Source of the DNA: RGIG3013 sp045538935
GTDB taxonomy: Bacteria; Bacillota; Clostridia; Oscillospirales; Acutalibacteraceae
DNA: 64,000 nucleotides
Assembly (NCBI GenBank): GCA_045538935.1
Contig: JAZQEI010000004.1
Location: 9,613-73,612 of the forward strand
Direction: 5' to 3'
Shown here piece after piece: positions 41,817 through 50,652 of this stretch. How positions within the stretch are numbered: the stretch's first letter is position 1; every line of letters begins with the position of its first letter. A program made the translations under genes and the position numbers. The notes beneath the pieces are model-generated. The model was not told the DNA's origin, did not search any database, and worked only from the letters and a program-made list of their open reading frames with translations.

Positions 41817-43094
41817 ATGTCAGCTACACTTCATAATCTTTTAGAGGGTGTTGACGGTCTGCTGTTAAAAGATACCCGTTTTAACACGACCCTTGTAACC
41901 TTTAACTTTTATTTGCCAATAAAAAAAGAAACCTTGGCCGAGAATGCATTATTACCATTTGTTTTGTCATCTTGTTGTGATGAATATAAAACCTCGGTGC
42001 TTTTAAACCGTCGTTTGTGCGAACTTTATGGTGCAAGATTGTCGGCTTCGGTAGGCAAGGCGTTAGATTTTTTGCATATACGTTTTGCAATAAGCAGCAT
42101 TAATGACGAGTTCGCTCCAAATAACGAGAGTGTTGTTTTAAAATCGGCAGAGCTTTTGGCATCTTTGATTTTTGCACCAAGCCTTTGTAACGGAGAATTT
42201 TTGCAAAAAGACCTAGATCGTGAAAAGCGCAAGTGTAAAGAGCGTATACTGTCTGAAATTAACGATAAGCGCTTATACGCCCGCCGCCGTTTAATAGCCG
42301 AAATGTACAAAGGCCACCCTTATGGTCTTAGCAAATACGGCGAATTAGATGATGTAGAAAAAATAACCATCGCATCGCTTACAGCTGCGTGGGAGAGAAT
42401 GCTTCGAGAATCGTATGTGCGCATTATAGTATCTTCTAAAGATGACTGTGATGAAATTTTTGCAAGAGCAAAAGCGGCTTTTTCTGCCATAGAGCGCAAG
42501 AATATTCCGGACATAAACCAGAAAATAGAGTTTGAACCAAAGAAAAACGTAGTTATAACCGAACAAATGGATATTGTTCAGGGCAAAATTGCAATGGGCT
42601 TTACGTCTAGCCTAAAGGGTGACGCTAAAACGGCTTTTCCGCTAAATGTTATGTGTGATTTGCTTGGCGGCGGAACATACTCTAAGTGCTTTAAAAATGT
42701 TAGAGAAAATTTAAGCCTTTGCTACTACTGTTCTGCTACTGCGGCAAGGCATATTGGTTTTATGCTTGTAGAAAGCGGTGTAGAGGCTAATAAAAAAGAA
42801 CTTTTAAAGCAACAGGTATTAAAAGAGCTTAAAGCTATGCAAAACGGTGAGTTTTCTGATGAAGATATTTTATCGTCTAAGCTTAGCCTAACAAGTGCAT
42901 TAAAATCGTACTCCGACAGTCAGTCGGCTTTAGACGGTTGGTATGCGGCAAGACTTTTAAAGGATGATTTTATCTCGCCAGATGATTTAGCCGTAATTAT
43001 AAACGGCATAACCCGTGAGCAAATAATAAATGCGGCAAAGGCGGTAACTTTAAGCACGGTTTACGAGCTAATGCCTCAAGGTGACGCCATATGA
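41817..43094 (+). CDS. M16 family protein, inactive subunit (YmfF-like)
   Basis: A 425-residue M16 (pitrilysin-like) fold protein that lacks the zinc motif HxxEH: the equivalent region reads LPFVLSSCCDEYKTS. The C-terminal domain keeps the substrate-binding type signature around GGGTYSKCFKNVRENLSLCY. It pairs with the active subunit in the next gene, with which it overlaps by four bases (ATGA). Heterodimers of this sort match B. subtilis YmfF/YmfH. First gene of a six-gene operon; an extended -10 (TGATATAAT at 41776-41784) lies upstream. Confidence 0.88.
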   Translation: MSATLHNLLEGVDGLLLKDTRFNTTLVTFNFYLPIKKETLAENALLPFVLSSCCDEYKTSVLLNRRLCELYGARLSASVGKALDFLHIRFAISSINDEFAPNNESVVLKSAELLASLIFAPSLCNGEFLQKDLDREKRKCKERILSEINDKRLYARRRLIAEMYKGHPYGLSKYGELDDVEKITIASLTAAWERMLRESYVRIIVSSKDDCDEIFARAKAAFSAIERKNIPDINQKIEFEPKKNVVITEQMDIVQGKIAMGFTSSLKGDAKTAFPLNVMCDLLGGGTYSKCFKNVRENLSLCYYCSATAARHIGFMLVESGVEANKKELLKQQVLKELKAMQNGEFSDEDILSSKLSLTSALKSYSDSQSALDGWYAARLLKDDFISPDDLAVIINGITREQIINAAKAVTLSTVYELMPQGDAI

Positions 43095-44368
43095 AAAAAG
43101 AAATCTTTAAAAGTGAGCTTTTAAAAGAGCAATACACAAAGGTAACTTGTGATAACGGACTTGAAATTTATATATGCGAAAAGAAACAACTTTCGTCTAC
43201 CTATGCGGTTTTTGGCGCAAAGTACGGCTCTATAGATACTGCATATATAAAGCAAAACGGTGTTAGATGTGACTTACCCGAGGGTGTGGCACACTTTTTA
43301 GAGCATAAACTATTTGAAAGCGAACAGTTAGATGCTTTTGAGCAGTTTGCAAAAACCGGTGCATATTCTAACGCGTATACCTCGTTCGATAAAACATGTT
43401 ATTTGTTTTCATGCAGTGACCTTTTCGAAGAAAACTTAGACATATTACTCGGTTTTGTAACAAACCCGTATTTTACAGAGCAAACTGTTTTAAAAGAACA
43501 GGGAATAATTGGTCAAGAAATTGATATGTATAAAGACAGCGCCGGTTGGTGTGTAATGTTTAATATGCTAAGGGCAATGTACTCAAACCACCCTGTGCGT
43601 ATAGATATTGCGGGTACAAAGGAGTCTATTGCAAAAATAAGTAAAGATATTTTGTACGACTGCTATAATACTTTTTACCACCCGTCTAATATGTTTTTGT
43701 GTGTTGTGGGCAATGTAGATACACAAAAAATTATAAATACAGTAAACTCAAAAATAACCGAAAAGCCGCAAATTTTAAAAGAACGAATTACTGTTTTAGA
43801 GCCTAACGAATGTAATGAAAATTATGTTGAGCAAACGGGCCAGGTGGCAATGCCAGTGTTTTGCTACGGATTTAAAGAAATCAATACAAATCTTACCATA
43901 CATGATAAAATCTGCAGTTCGGTTTTGCTTGATGTAATTGCATCAGATATATCTCCGCTGTTTGAAAATCTTACCGAGCAAGGACTTATTAATGATGAGT
44001 TTTCGAGCGAGCATTTTTGTGGCAGAGGTTATGCGGTATCTATGTTTGAGGGTGAATCCTCTGACCCTAAAGCAGTAGTTAAAAGCATAAATGATGAAAT
44101 AAATCGTTTAAAAGAGCAAGGTATAGACGAAAACTTGGTAACCAGCGTAATCAATGGAATGTATGGCAGCATAATACGTCGCTTTAACTCTGCTGAGAGC
44201 ATAGCAACTTTACTTGTAGATGCTGCGGTAGATAATGAGCCGTTATTTGAAGAGTTAGAGGTTTTAAAAACTATAACTACAAGTGATATTGAACGGAAAC
44301 TTGAGAATTTAAATTTAGAAAACGCCGTTTTATCGGTAATATATCCAAAGGAGAAACAGAATGTATAA
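43091..44368 (+). CDS. M16 family metallopeptidase, catalytic subunit (YmfH-like)
   Basis: A 425-residue zinc peptidase with the inverted motif HFLEH (in GVAHFLEHKLFES) and the distal Glu in EQGIIGQEIDMY. The same length as its inactive partner. In B. subtilis the homologous pair processes secreted or cell-surface peptides; that role is inferred here. The start overlaps the previous gene by four bases, and lgt begins eight bases before this stop, so translation is coupled along the operon. Confidence 0.9.
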   Translation: MKKEIFKSELLKEQYTKVTCDNGLEIYICEKKQLSSTYAVFGAKYGSIDTAYIKQNGVRCDLPEGVAHFLEHKLFESEQLDAFEQFAKTGAYSNAYTSFDKTCYLFSCSDLFEENLDILLGFVTNPYFTEQTVLKEQGIIGQEIDMYKDSAGWCVMFNMLRAMYSNHPVRIDIAGTKESIAKISKDILYDCYNTFYHPSNMFLCVVGNVDTQKIINTVNSKITEKPQILKERITVLEPNECNENYVEQTGQVAMPVFCYGFKEINTNLTIHDKICSSVLLDVIASDISPLFENLTEQGLINDEFSSEHFCGRGYAVSMFEGESSDPKAVVKSINDEINRLKEQGIDENLVTSVINGMYGSIIRRFNSAESIATLLVDAAVDNEPLFEELEVLKTITTSDIERKLENLNLENAVLSVIYPKEKQNV

Positions 44369-45278
44369 CGTAACTATTTTTGGTATTAACATTACCCTTA
44401 ATCCCGTTGCCTTTACTATTCCTATTGGTTCGGGTTGGCAGGTTTATTGGTATGGCATAATAATTGCCACAGGTTTTTTACTTGCGGTAATTTATGGTAT
44501 GAAAACTGCCGAGCGCTATTCTCTTAACAAAGATAAAATAATGGACGGCGTGCTTATTGTTGCACCGGTTGCAATATTGTGCGCAAGAATATACTATATA
44601 ATATTTGATGGTGAAAAGTTAGAGTCGTTTGGCGACTTTTTCGGATTTACATCTAAAGGCTTTTCCGGACTTGCAATATACGGCGCAGTAATAGGCGCTT
44701 TTGTGTCGGCTGTATTGGTTTGCAAGTTGTTTAAAATGAATATTTTAGATGTATTAGATATTACTTCGGTCGGTTTTTTAATCGGACAAGCCGTTGGCCG
44801 TTGGGGTAATTTTGTCAACCAAGAAGCATTTGGTACACATACGGGCAGTAAGTTTTGGGGTATGCAAAGTGAGCGTACCATTGCCGAGGTCGGACAAGGT
44901 TTAGTACACCCGTGCTTTTTGTATGAATCGGTTTGGTGTATAATTGGTTTCTTTTTACTAAACCACTTTAGCAAAAAGCGTCAGTTTAAGGGCCAAATTA
45001 TTTTAATGTACTGTGCTTGGTATGGCTTTGGCAGAGCGATAATAGAGCTTTTACGTACCGATTCTTTAATGATAGGCCCCGTTAGAGTTTCATTCCTTGT
45101 GTCTTTAATTATTTGCATAGGCTCTGTAATAGCGCTTGGTTTTATGCTTAAAAAAACAAACACAAAAACAGAAAAAGAACAAGAATATGTTCCTATTTTT
45201 GCCGATGCTATGGAAGAAGAAACTACGTCAGCAACCGATGAAGAATTAGGAGAGCAAAACGATGGCACAGATAATTGA
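44361..45278 (+). CDS. lgt: Prolipoprotein diacylglyceryl transferase
   Basis: A 305-residue polytopic membrane enzyme transferring diacylglycerol to the lipobox Cys of prolipoproteins, such as those at 912 and 28435. The signature GRWGNFVNQEAFG is present, along with the YWYGIIIATGF N-terminal helix and GFGRAIIELLRTD. The C-terminus has an acidic tail of about 40 residues beyond the usual end. It overlaps the M16 gene by eight bases and folD by 17. Confidence 0.95.
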   Translation: MYNVTIFGINITLNPVAFTIPIGSGWQVYWYGIIIATGFLLAVIYGMKTAERYSLNKDKIMDGVLIVAPVAILCARIYYIIFDGEKLESFGDFFGFTSKGFSGLAIYGAVIGAFVSAVLVCKLFKMNILDVLDITSVGFLIGQAVGRWGNFVNQEAFGTHTGSKFWGMQSERTIAEVGQGLVHPCFLYESVWCIIGFFLLNHFSKKRQFKGQIILMYCAWYGFGRAIIELLRTDSLMIGPVRVSFLVSLIICIGSVIALGFMLKKTNTKTEKEQEYVPIFADAMEEETTSATDEELGEQNDGTDN

Positions 45279-46116
45279 TGGAAAAAACATATCTTCTCTA
45301 GTAAAAGAAGATGTTAAAAAAGAAATTGAATGCTTAAAGCAACAAAACATAGATGTTTGTCTTGCGGTTATTATTGTTGGTGACGACCCTGCAAGCAAGG
45401 TGTATGTCGGCAACAAGAAAAAGGCGTGCGAGGCAACAGGTATAAAGTCGCTTGAATATGCTTTACCAGAACAAACTAGTGAAGACGAGCTTATTGCTTT
45501 AATAGAAAAATTAAATAATGATGCCACTGTTAACGGCATACTTTGTCAGTTGCCGCTGCCAAAGCACATTAACGAAAAGCGCATAATAAATGCTATTTCG
45601 GCAAAAAAAGATGTAGATGCATTTCATCCTGAGAATGTTGGCCACATAATGATTGGTGATTACACCTTTTTACCCTGCACACCTGCAGGTGTTATGGAGA
45701 TGTTAGAGCGCACCAATATAGACGTACAAGGCAAGCACTGTGTAATAGTAGGTAGGTCTAATATAGTAGGCAAGCCTGCTGCTGCACTAATGCTAAACAA
45801 AAGTGCGACCGTTACGGTTTGCCACTCTAAAACGGTTAATTTAAAAGAGATATGCCTTACTGCCGATATTCTAGTTGCTGCGGTTGGCCGTGCCAACTTT
45901 ATTAAAGCCGATATGGTAAAAGATGGCGCTATAGTTATAGATGTTGGTATAAACCGCAACGAGCAGGGCAAACTTTGCGGCGATGTTGATTTTGAAAATG
46001 TAAGCGAAAAAGCATCGTTTATAACCCCTGTTCCCGGCGGCGTAGGTCCTATGACAATAGCCATGCTAATGAAAAATACTCTTACTGCGGCTAAGCAGCA
46101 AAATAATTTAATTTAG
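45262..46116 (+). CDS. folD: Methylenetetrahydrofolate dehydrogenase/cyclohydrolase
   Basis: A 284-residue bifunctional enzyme of one-carbon metabolism, full length, interconverting 5,10-methylene-, methenyl- and 10-formyl-THF. Family motifs: VGDDPASKVYVGNKKKA with the catalytic Lys, GILCQLPLPKHIN, GRSNIVGKPAA of the NADP site, and TPVPGGVGPMT at the C-terminus. The ATG at 45262 sits within the end of lgt, behind AGGAGAG. Confidence 0.95.
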   Translation: MAQIIDGKNISSLVKEDVKKEIECLKQQNIDVCLAVIIVGDDPASKVYVGNKKKACEATGIKSLEYALPEQTSEDELIALIEKLNNDATVNGILCQLPLPKHINEKRIINAISAKKDVDAFHPENVGHIMIGDYTFLPCTPAGVMEMLERTNIDVQGKHCVIVGRSNIVGKPAAALMLNKSATVTVCHSKTVNLKEICLTADILVAAVGRANFIKADMVKDGAIVIDVGINRNEQGKLCGDVDFENVSEKASFITPVPGGVGPMTIAMLMKNTLTAAKQQNNLI

Positions 46117-46125
46117 GTGAACATT

Positions 46126-46875
46126 TTGAAACTAAAAAAACTTTTAGTAAGCCTTTTAATTATAATTTTAATAAGTGTTAATGCATCGGCTTTAAGTATA
46201 GAAGAACATTCTTTAGAGTTTGATGTATCGGAAGAATATACCATGTTAACAGCAAACAATCTAAAGAAAAATGAAGACTTTATAAAAAGTTTGGGACATT
46301 CTGTTTCATCTATGCAAACGTTTTTTAAAGATAATTCGGTTTTGATTTTTGCGGCTAATTCTGATAATTCAAAGCAAATAAAGCTTACTTATAATAAGAC
46401 CGATTTCTCAACTCAAATCGGCTCTCTCAAAAATCTTAACGATAACGATTTTTATGGTGTTTTTGAGCAAATATTAGGCAAAGACGCTAAAGGACAACTC
46501 TATATTACTAACAATATGAAGATGTACTGTGTTGCATCTAAGAGTTCTGATAGCGGCGGAAATTATTGCACTATTCAGTTCTTTACCATAATAAACGGCA
46601 ACATATATAATTTATCGTATTCCGAGTCGTCGGCAGATGTATACGCCGTTTACGATAATGCTCAGGACATTGTACTTAACCTAAACATAACCGATAAAGC
46701 GTTGTCTGTTACCGCAGAAGATGTAGATAACGATGTTATTATGGCTTTGGTTGGCATACTTATTTTGGCAGCTTTGGCTATTGCGGTTTATGTAATAGTA
46801 ACCTTTGTTAAAGATATTAAGAACAAGCAAACAACCGATGAGGATGACTCGGTTATACGCCGTAGAAGGTTTTAG
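46126..46875 (+). CDS. Uncharacterised secreted/membrane protein
   Basis: A 249-residue protein with an N-terminal signal peptide (basic KLKK, hydrophobic core ending ASALS near residue 22), an extracellular domain of about 180 residues, a single C-terminal membrane helix (about 205-228) and a short basic cytoplasmic tail ending RRRRF. The topology is type I. The frame opens with GTG at 46117 but AGGTGA there acts as ribosome site for the TTG at 46126. It lies directly behind folD. I do not recognise the family. Confidence 0.75.
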   Translation: MKLKKLLVSLLIIILISVNASALSIEEHSLEFDVSEEYTMLTANNLKKNEDFIKSLGHSVSSMQTFFKDNSVLIFAANSDNSKQIKLTYNKTDFSTQIGSLKNLNDNDFYGVFEQILGKDAKGQLYITNNMKMYCVASKSSDSGGNYCTIQFFTIINGNIYNLSYSESSADVYAVYDNAQDIVLNLNITDKALSVTAEDVDNDVIMALVGILILAALAIAVYVIVTFVKDIKNKQTTDEDDSVIRRRRF

Positions 46876-46895
46876 ACCTTTATTGGGGGAATTTT

Positions 46896-49019
46896 ATGAA
46901 AAAGCGAATAGCCCTTGCAGTTTTAATTGCAGCAACGGTATTTATGGTTTTGTTTTCGGTATTGTGCTATCCGGGTAAGTACTACATAAACGCTCCAGCG
47001 GGGGATATCTTATACGAGTTTGGCACGGATGATATTGTCGATAGTAGAGATTGCGCAATCGAAGATAATCAAATAATAACCGACTATTCTGCCGACCCGT
47101 ATATTCAGTTTAGCGGTTTTTCTACAACGGCAGAGTGCATTGTTATAAATATGGAGTGGCTAGACAACGGCTCCGATATGCTACTATATTTTTATAATGA
47201 TGTTGATTTAAAAGAAGAGGAATATGTTTTTGTACACCCCAATGCCATAATAGACGGCAATGTATTTGTTAAAATTCCCGAAAATACCGAGTACAAAAGT
47301 ATTAGACTTAAATCTAAGAGTTCTTACGTTTTAAACACGGTACAGTTTTATGAGAACTGTGAAACGGTTAGAGTAGATACCCCTATATCTGCTAAAAGGT
47401 ATGTTTTTACCGCTCTTGCTACAATTATTACAGCGGTAGGCGTATATTTTTGCGACACTAAATTTTTATTTAGTCAAAAAATTTATAACTACACAAAACC
47501 TCGCATAAAAAAATATGCGACATTTTCTCTTGGTATAATTTTATCAATTATTTTAAGTTTGGCGGCAGAGTTTGTTATTTTTAGGTTTTTTGAGCCAAAC
47601 CCTGCCTTAGCTTTTTTTCATTACGGACGCTTTGCGTTTATATTTGGTGCGGTTTCTGTGATATTCTCATTTTTGTTTTTCTTTAGAGCTAACGGCACCG
47701 AGATTATAAAAAGTCCCGAAAAAATCCTTTTTTGCATAATAATGCTTGTTGGCACGGCGCTTATTATAGGCTCGCCCGTAGGCCAGTGCAGTTGGGATGT
47801 TTGCCGTCATTATGAGTGGGCGCATAATGCTTCATTTTATGGCACCGCATATACTACCAGAGCCGACAAATTAATTTACGATATGAATTGGGTCGCATGG
47901 CCTAATTATAATAGGGTAATTAATGCCGAGCATATCGCCCAGCTTAACGAATTTGGAAGTATGTATTTGGGCACAGCGTCTGCATCCACCAAATTACCGC
48001 ATATATTAAGCGGTGTGTTTATAGCGGTTGGCAGATTATTTGGAGCTACATTTTTTCAGCAGTTTTTACTTGGCGAGTTTGCTGTTTTGCTTACATATGC
48101 CTCTGTTTGTTATTTTGCAGCAAGAAAACTAAAAAGCGGTAAAATGATATTATCGGTAATAGCATTATTGCCTACAAATTTATTTATGGTATCAAACTAT
48201 TCCTACGACGGTTGGGTAACCTCGTTTATAATGCTTGGTACCGCATATTTTGCGGCGCAGATGCAAGACAAAGAAAAAGGTTTTTCTTTTACCGACACAC
48301 TAATCATGTGCCTTGCATTTGTACTTGCCTGTTTACCTAAATTGGTTTACTTTACGGTTTTACTTATACCGCTTGTATTAAGAAAATCTACCTTTACAAA
48401 AAAAGATTATAAAATATATTATTCTACCTGCATTAGCAGTATGCTGTTGCTTTGTGTATTGCTTGCAATAAGGTCGGTTTGGTCTATAAGCTCTGGCGGC
48501 GATACTCGCGGCGGCGAAGTAAATTCACAGGAGCAATTTAATTTTATTTTAAATAACATATTTGATTATGCAAAAATACTCTTTAGTTTCCTTTTAGAGT
48601 ATTTATCGCCCTTTAAAGCCTACAAGTACATAACCAATTTTGTGCACGTAGGTTGGGGTGTGTTTGCGCCGCTGTATATAACCCTTTTAGCAGTTACCCC
48701 ATTTACCGATAAATGCGAACATGACTTGTTTAAAGGACAAAATAAAACAAGAATATTGTCGGTAGCGTTTTTTGTTTTAACTTGTATGCTTATGGCAACG
48801 GCATTTTATATTTCGTTTACCGAGCCGGGAAGCAAAATGATATTAGGCTGCCAGCCCAGGTATATAATTGCACTTTTACTGCCGCTTTTGCTGTTTATAG
48901 GCAACCCCGGAATATTAAAGCTTGCAAACAAAAAATGGTACAATGCAACGATTATGTCGTTGCTAGGCTTCGGCTCACTGTCTAATTTATTTGTTTTAAC
49001 AGTTTCAAACTATTATTAA
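46896..49019 (+). CDS. DUF2142 family membrane protein 1
   Basis: A 707-residue polytopic membrane protein. One N-terminal helix precedes an extracytoplasmic beta-rich domain (about 25-160), then about 11-12 helices. Motifs in GSPVGQCSWDVCRHYEWAHN and the C-terminal PRYIIALLLPLLLF match DUF2142, a group of GT-C fold-like proteins linked to surface polysaccharides. A second member is at 51998. It sits 20 bases behind the unknown gene, with GGGGGAA before the ATG, and closes the six-gene operon. Confidence 0.82.
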   Translation: MKKRIALAVLIAATVFMVLFSVLCYPGKYYINAPAGDILYEFGTDDIVDSRDCAIEDNQIITDYSADPYIQFSGFSTTAECIVINMEWLDNGSDMLLYFYNDVDLKEEEYVFVHPNAIIDGNVFVKIPENTEYKSIRLKSKSSYVLNTVQFYENCETVRVDTPISAKRYVFTALATIITAVGVYFCDTKFLFSQKIYNYTKPRIKKYATFSLGIILSIILSLAAEFVIFRFFEPNPALAFFHYGRFAFIFGAVSVIFSFLFFFRANGTEIIKSPEKILFCIIMLVGTALIIGSPVGQCSWDVCRHYEWAHNASFYGTAYTTRADKLIYDMNWVAWPNYNRVINAEHIAQLNEFGSMYLGTASASTKLPHILSGVFIAVGRLFGATFFQQFLLGEFAVLLTYASVCYFAARKLKSGKMILSVIALLPTNLFMVSNYSYDGWVTSFIMLGTAYFAAQMQDKEKGFSFTDTLIMCLAFVLACLPKLVYFTVLLIPLVLRKSTFTKKDYKIYYSTCISSMLLLCVLLAIRSVWSISSGGDTRGGEVNSQEQFNFILNNIFDYAKILFSFLLEYLSPFKAYKYITNFVHVGWGVFAPLYITLLAVTPFTDKCEHDLFKGQNKTRILSVAFFVLTCMLMATAFYISFTEPGSKMILGCQPRYIIALLLPLLLFIGNPGILKLANKKWYNATIMSLLGFGSLSNLFVLTVSNYY

Positions 49020-49073
49020 GTGCTAGAAATTGCAGTAGTTTTAAGTAACATTTTAAAATAATACTAAATACAA

Positions 49074-49115
49074 AAAGAATGTCACTCATTTTAAAAGAGC
49101 GACGTTCTTTTTTGC
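49074..49115 (+). terminator. Terminator after the DUF2142 operon
   Basis: Imperfect stem: AAGAATGTCACTC against GAGCGACGTTCTT, followed by TTTTT. Confidence 0.75.
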
Positions 49116-49176
49116 ATTATATTCGCCTGTGCTACATATATAATAATAAAGATTTAAAAAGGATAGGTGATTCAAA

Positions 49177-50109
49177 TTGAAAACATTTTGCCCTGAAGGG
49201 TGGTTAAATAATAAAAAAGAAAATAAGCGTTTAATGCTTACTCCAAGTGATTTAACCGAAGCTCATATAAATGGAGAAATATTAGAGTCTGTTGCCGTAA
49301 TGTGCGATGCTGAGCATAATTTAGTGGTTAATTTAGGCTGTATGAAGGGCATTATTCCAAGAGAAGAGGGTGCTATAGGTATACAAAGCGGCAAAACCAG
49401 AGATATAGCACTTATATCTAGGGTGGGTAAACCCGTAAGCTTTATGGTTACCGATTTAAAGTTTGATGAAGATGGAAACCCATATGGTGTTCTCTCGCGC
49501 CGCAAGGCTCAACAAAAATGTATAGAACAATATATTTGCGAGTTATCTGTTGGCGATGTTATAAATGCAAAGGTAACACATTTAGAAAGCTTTGGCGCTT
49601 TTTGCGATATCGGTTGCGGTATAATTGCGTTACTTCCTATAGATTCAATTTCTGTTTCGCGCATTGCACACCCTAAGGATCGCTTTTTACCGGGTGATGA
49701 TATTAAGGTTATAATAAAAAGCATTGCCGACGACGGTAGAATAACTTTATCCTCTAAAGAACTGCTTGGCACGTGGGAAGAAAATGCCAATAAATTTAAA
49801 ACGGGTCAGACTGTGTCGGGTATTGTCCGTTCGGTAGAAGACTATGGAATTTTTGTAGAGCTTACTCCAAATCTTGCGGGCCTTGCCGAAGCAAAATCTG
49901 GGGTAGAAGTAGGTCAAGTGGCCAGTGTGTACATAAAAAGTATTATCCCCGAAAAAATGAAAATAAAGCTAATTGTTATAGATAGTTTTTTTGATACATC
50001 TGGCCCAAAACAATTAGAGTATTTACACACAAGCGAACATATAGACTATTGGCAATATTCACCTAGTGTAAGTCCAAGAAAAATAATAAGTGAGTTTAAA
50101 AATTTTTAA
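49177..50109 (+). CDS. S1 RNA-binding domain protein
   Basis: A 310-residue cytosolic protein with three OB-fold S1 modules: a divergent first (about 30-110), a second starting VGDVINAKVTHLESFGAFCD (about 125-190) and a third starting TGQTVSGIVRSVEDYGIFVE (about 206-265). The arrangement resembles the short ribosomal S1-like proteins of Firmicutes, thought to aid translation or mRNA binding. Starts at TTG 49177 behind AGGTGA. It appears to be transcribed alone. Confidence 0.85.
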   Translation: MKTFCPEGWLNNKKENKRLMLTPSDLTEAHINGEILESVAVMCDAEHNLVVNLGCMKGIIPREEGAIGIQSGKTRDIALISRVGKPVSFMVTDLKFDEDGNPYGVLSRRKAQQKCIEQYICELSVGDVINAKVTHLESFGAFCDIGCGIIALLPIDSISVSRIAHPKDRFLPGDDIKVIIKSIADDGRITLSSKELLGTWEENANKFKTGQTVSGIVRSVEDYGIFVELTPNLAGLAEAKSGVEVGQVASVYIKSIIPEKMKIKLIVIDSFFDTSGPKQLEYLHTSEHIDYWQYSPSVSPRKIISEFKNF

Positions 50110-50210
50110 AACGAATTAGCAAAGTCCGTTTTTTTGGACACACAATATGTTAAATTTAAAACGTCAAGAGGAGATAAAAAACAATTTTTGACAAAAATTT
50201 TAAAAAAACC

Positions 50211-50239
50211 TTGACAAATAAAACGCTCTAATATATAAT
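50211..50239 (+). promoter_or_regulatory. Perfect consensus promoter for the 63-residue protein
   Basis: TTGACA (50211-50216), 17-nt spacer, TATAAT (50234-50239). Confidence 0.85.
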
Positions 50240-50282
50240 AAAAACAGAAAAAGAACAAATGTTCGTTTTGGAGGAAATCAAA

Positions 50283-50474
50283 ATGAGTTTATCTTATACA
50301 CTATCTACTATTATAGAAATAGCCGTTGGTGGCTTTATAATTTGGGGCTTTTTTAACGAGGGCAAAATAGCGGCCTTTGAACAAAAGTTATTTAAGAAAA
50401 TCAAAGCACGTTTTGCAAGACCCAAAGTATCTGTTGTAAGAGTAGAGGCTAAAAGCACTCGCCACTGTGCATAG
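50283..50474 (+). CDS. 63-residue membrane-anchored protein
   Basis: A single N-terminal hydrophobic helix (about 6-24), then a strongly basic tail (KLFKKIKARFARPK) ending in RHCA. The ATG at 50283 has GGAGGAAA upstream; the open frame from 50259 would start before the ribosome site. An exact consensus promoter suggests high expression. Function unknown; the basic tail may bind RNA, DNA or the membrane surface. Confidence 0.75.
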   Translation: MSLSYTLSTIIEIAVGGFIIWGFFNEGKIAAFEQKLFKKIKARFARPKVSVVRVEAKSTRHCA

Positions 50475-50524
50475 TTTTTGTTTTTTTATCCATTCTTTTC
50501 GTTTCCTTTCATTTACCACCATAT

Positions 50525-50566
50525 TAAGTAAGCACCGCTGCAGAAAAAACTGTGGCGGTGCTTACT
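50525..50566 (+). terminator. Long hairpin, possible terminator
   Basis: A 14-bp perfect stem, TAAGTAAGCACCGC against its complement ending at 50566, with a 14-nt loop. There is no clear T tract after it, so it may act in RNA stability rather than termination. Confidence 0.5.
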
Positions 50567-50585
50567 TATATGTATTTTAAACTTA

Positions 50586-50614
50586 TTGACTAAAAATCTC
50601 TTTTAAGGTATACT
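50586..50614 (+). promoter_or_regulatory. Promoter for the glycosyltransferase at 50653
   Basis: TTGACT (50586-50591), 17-nt spacer, TATACT (50609-50614), 39 bases before the ATG. Confidence 0.65.
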
Positions 50615-50652
50615 TAAAAGGTAAATATTTATAGTTTTACAGAGGTGCATTT

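Noticed and set aside
44594..44974. 126-codon minus-strand frame inside lgt
   Set aside because: Antisense to a clear lgt with intact motifs; no start signals.
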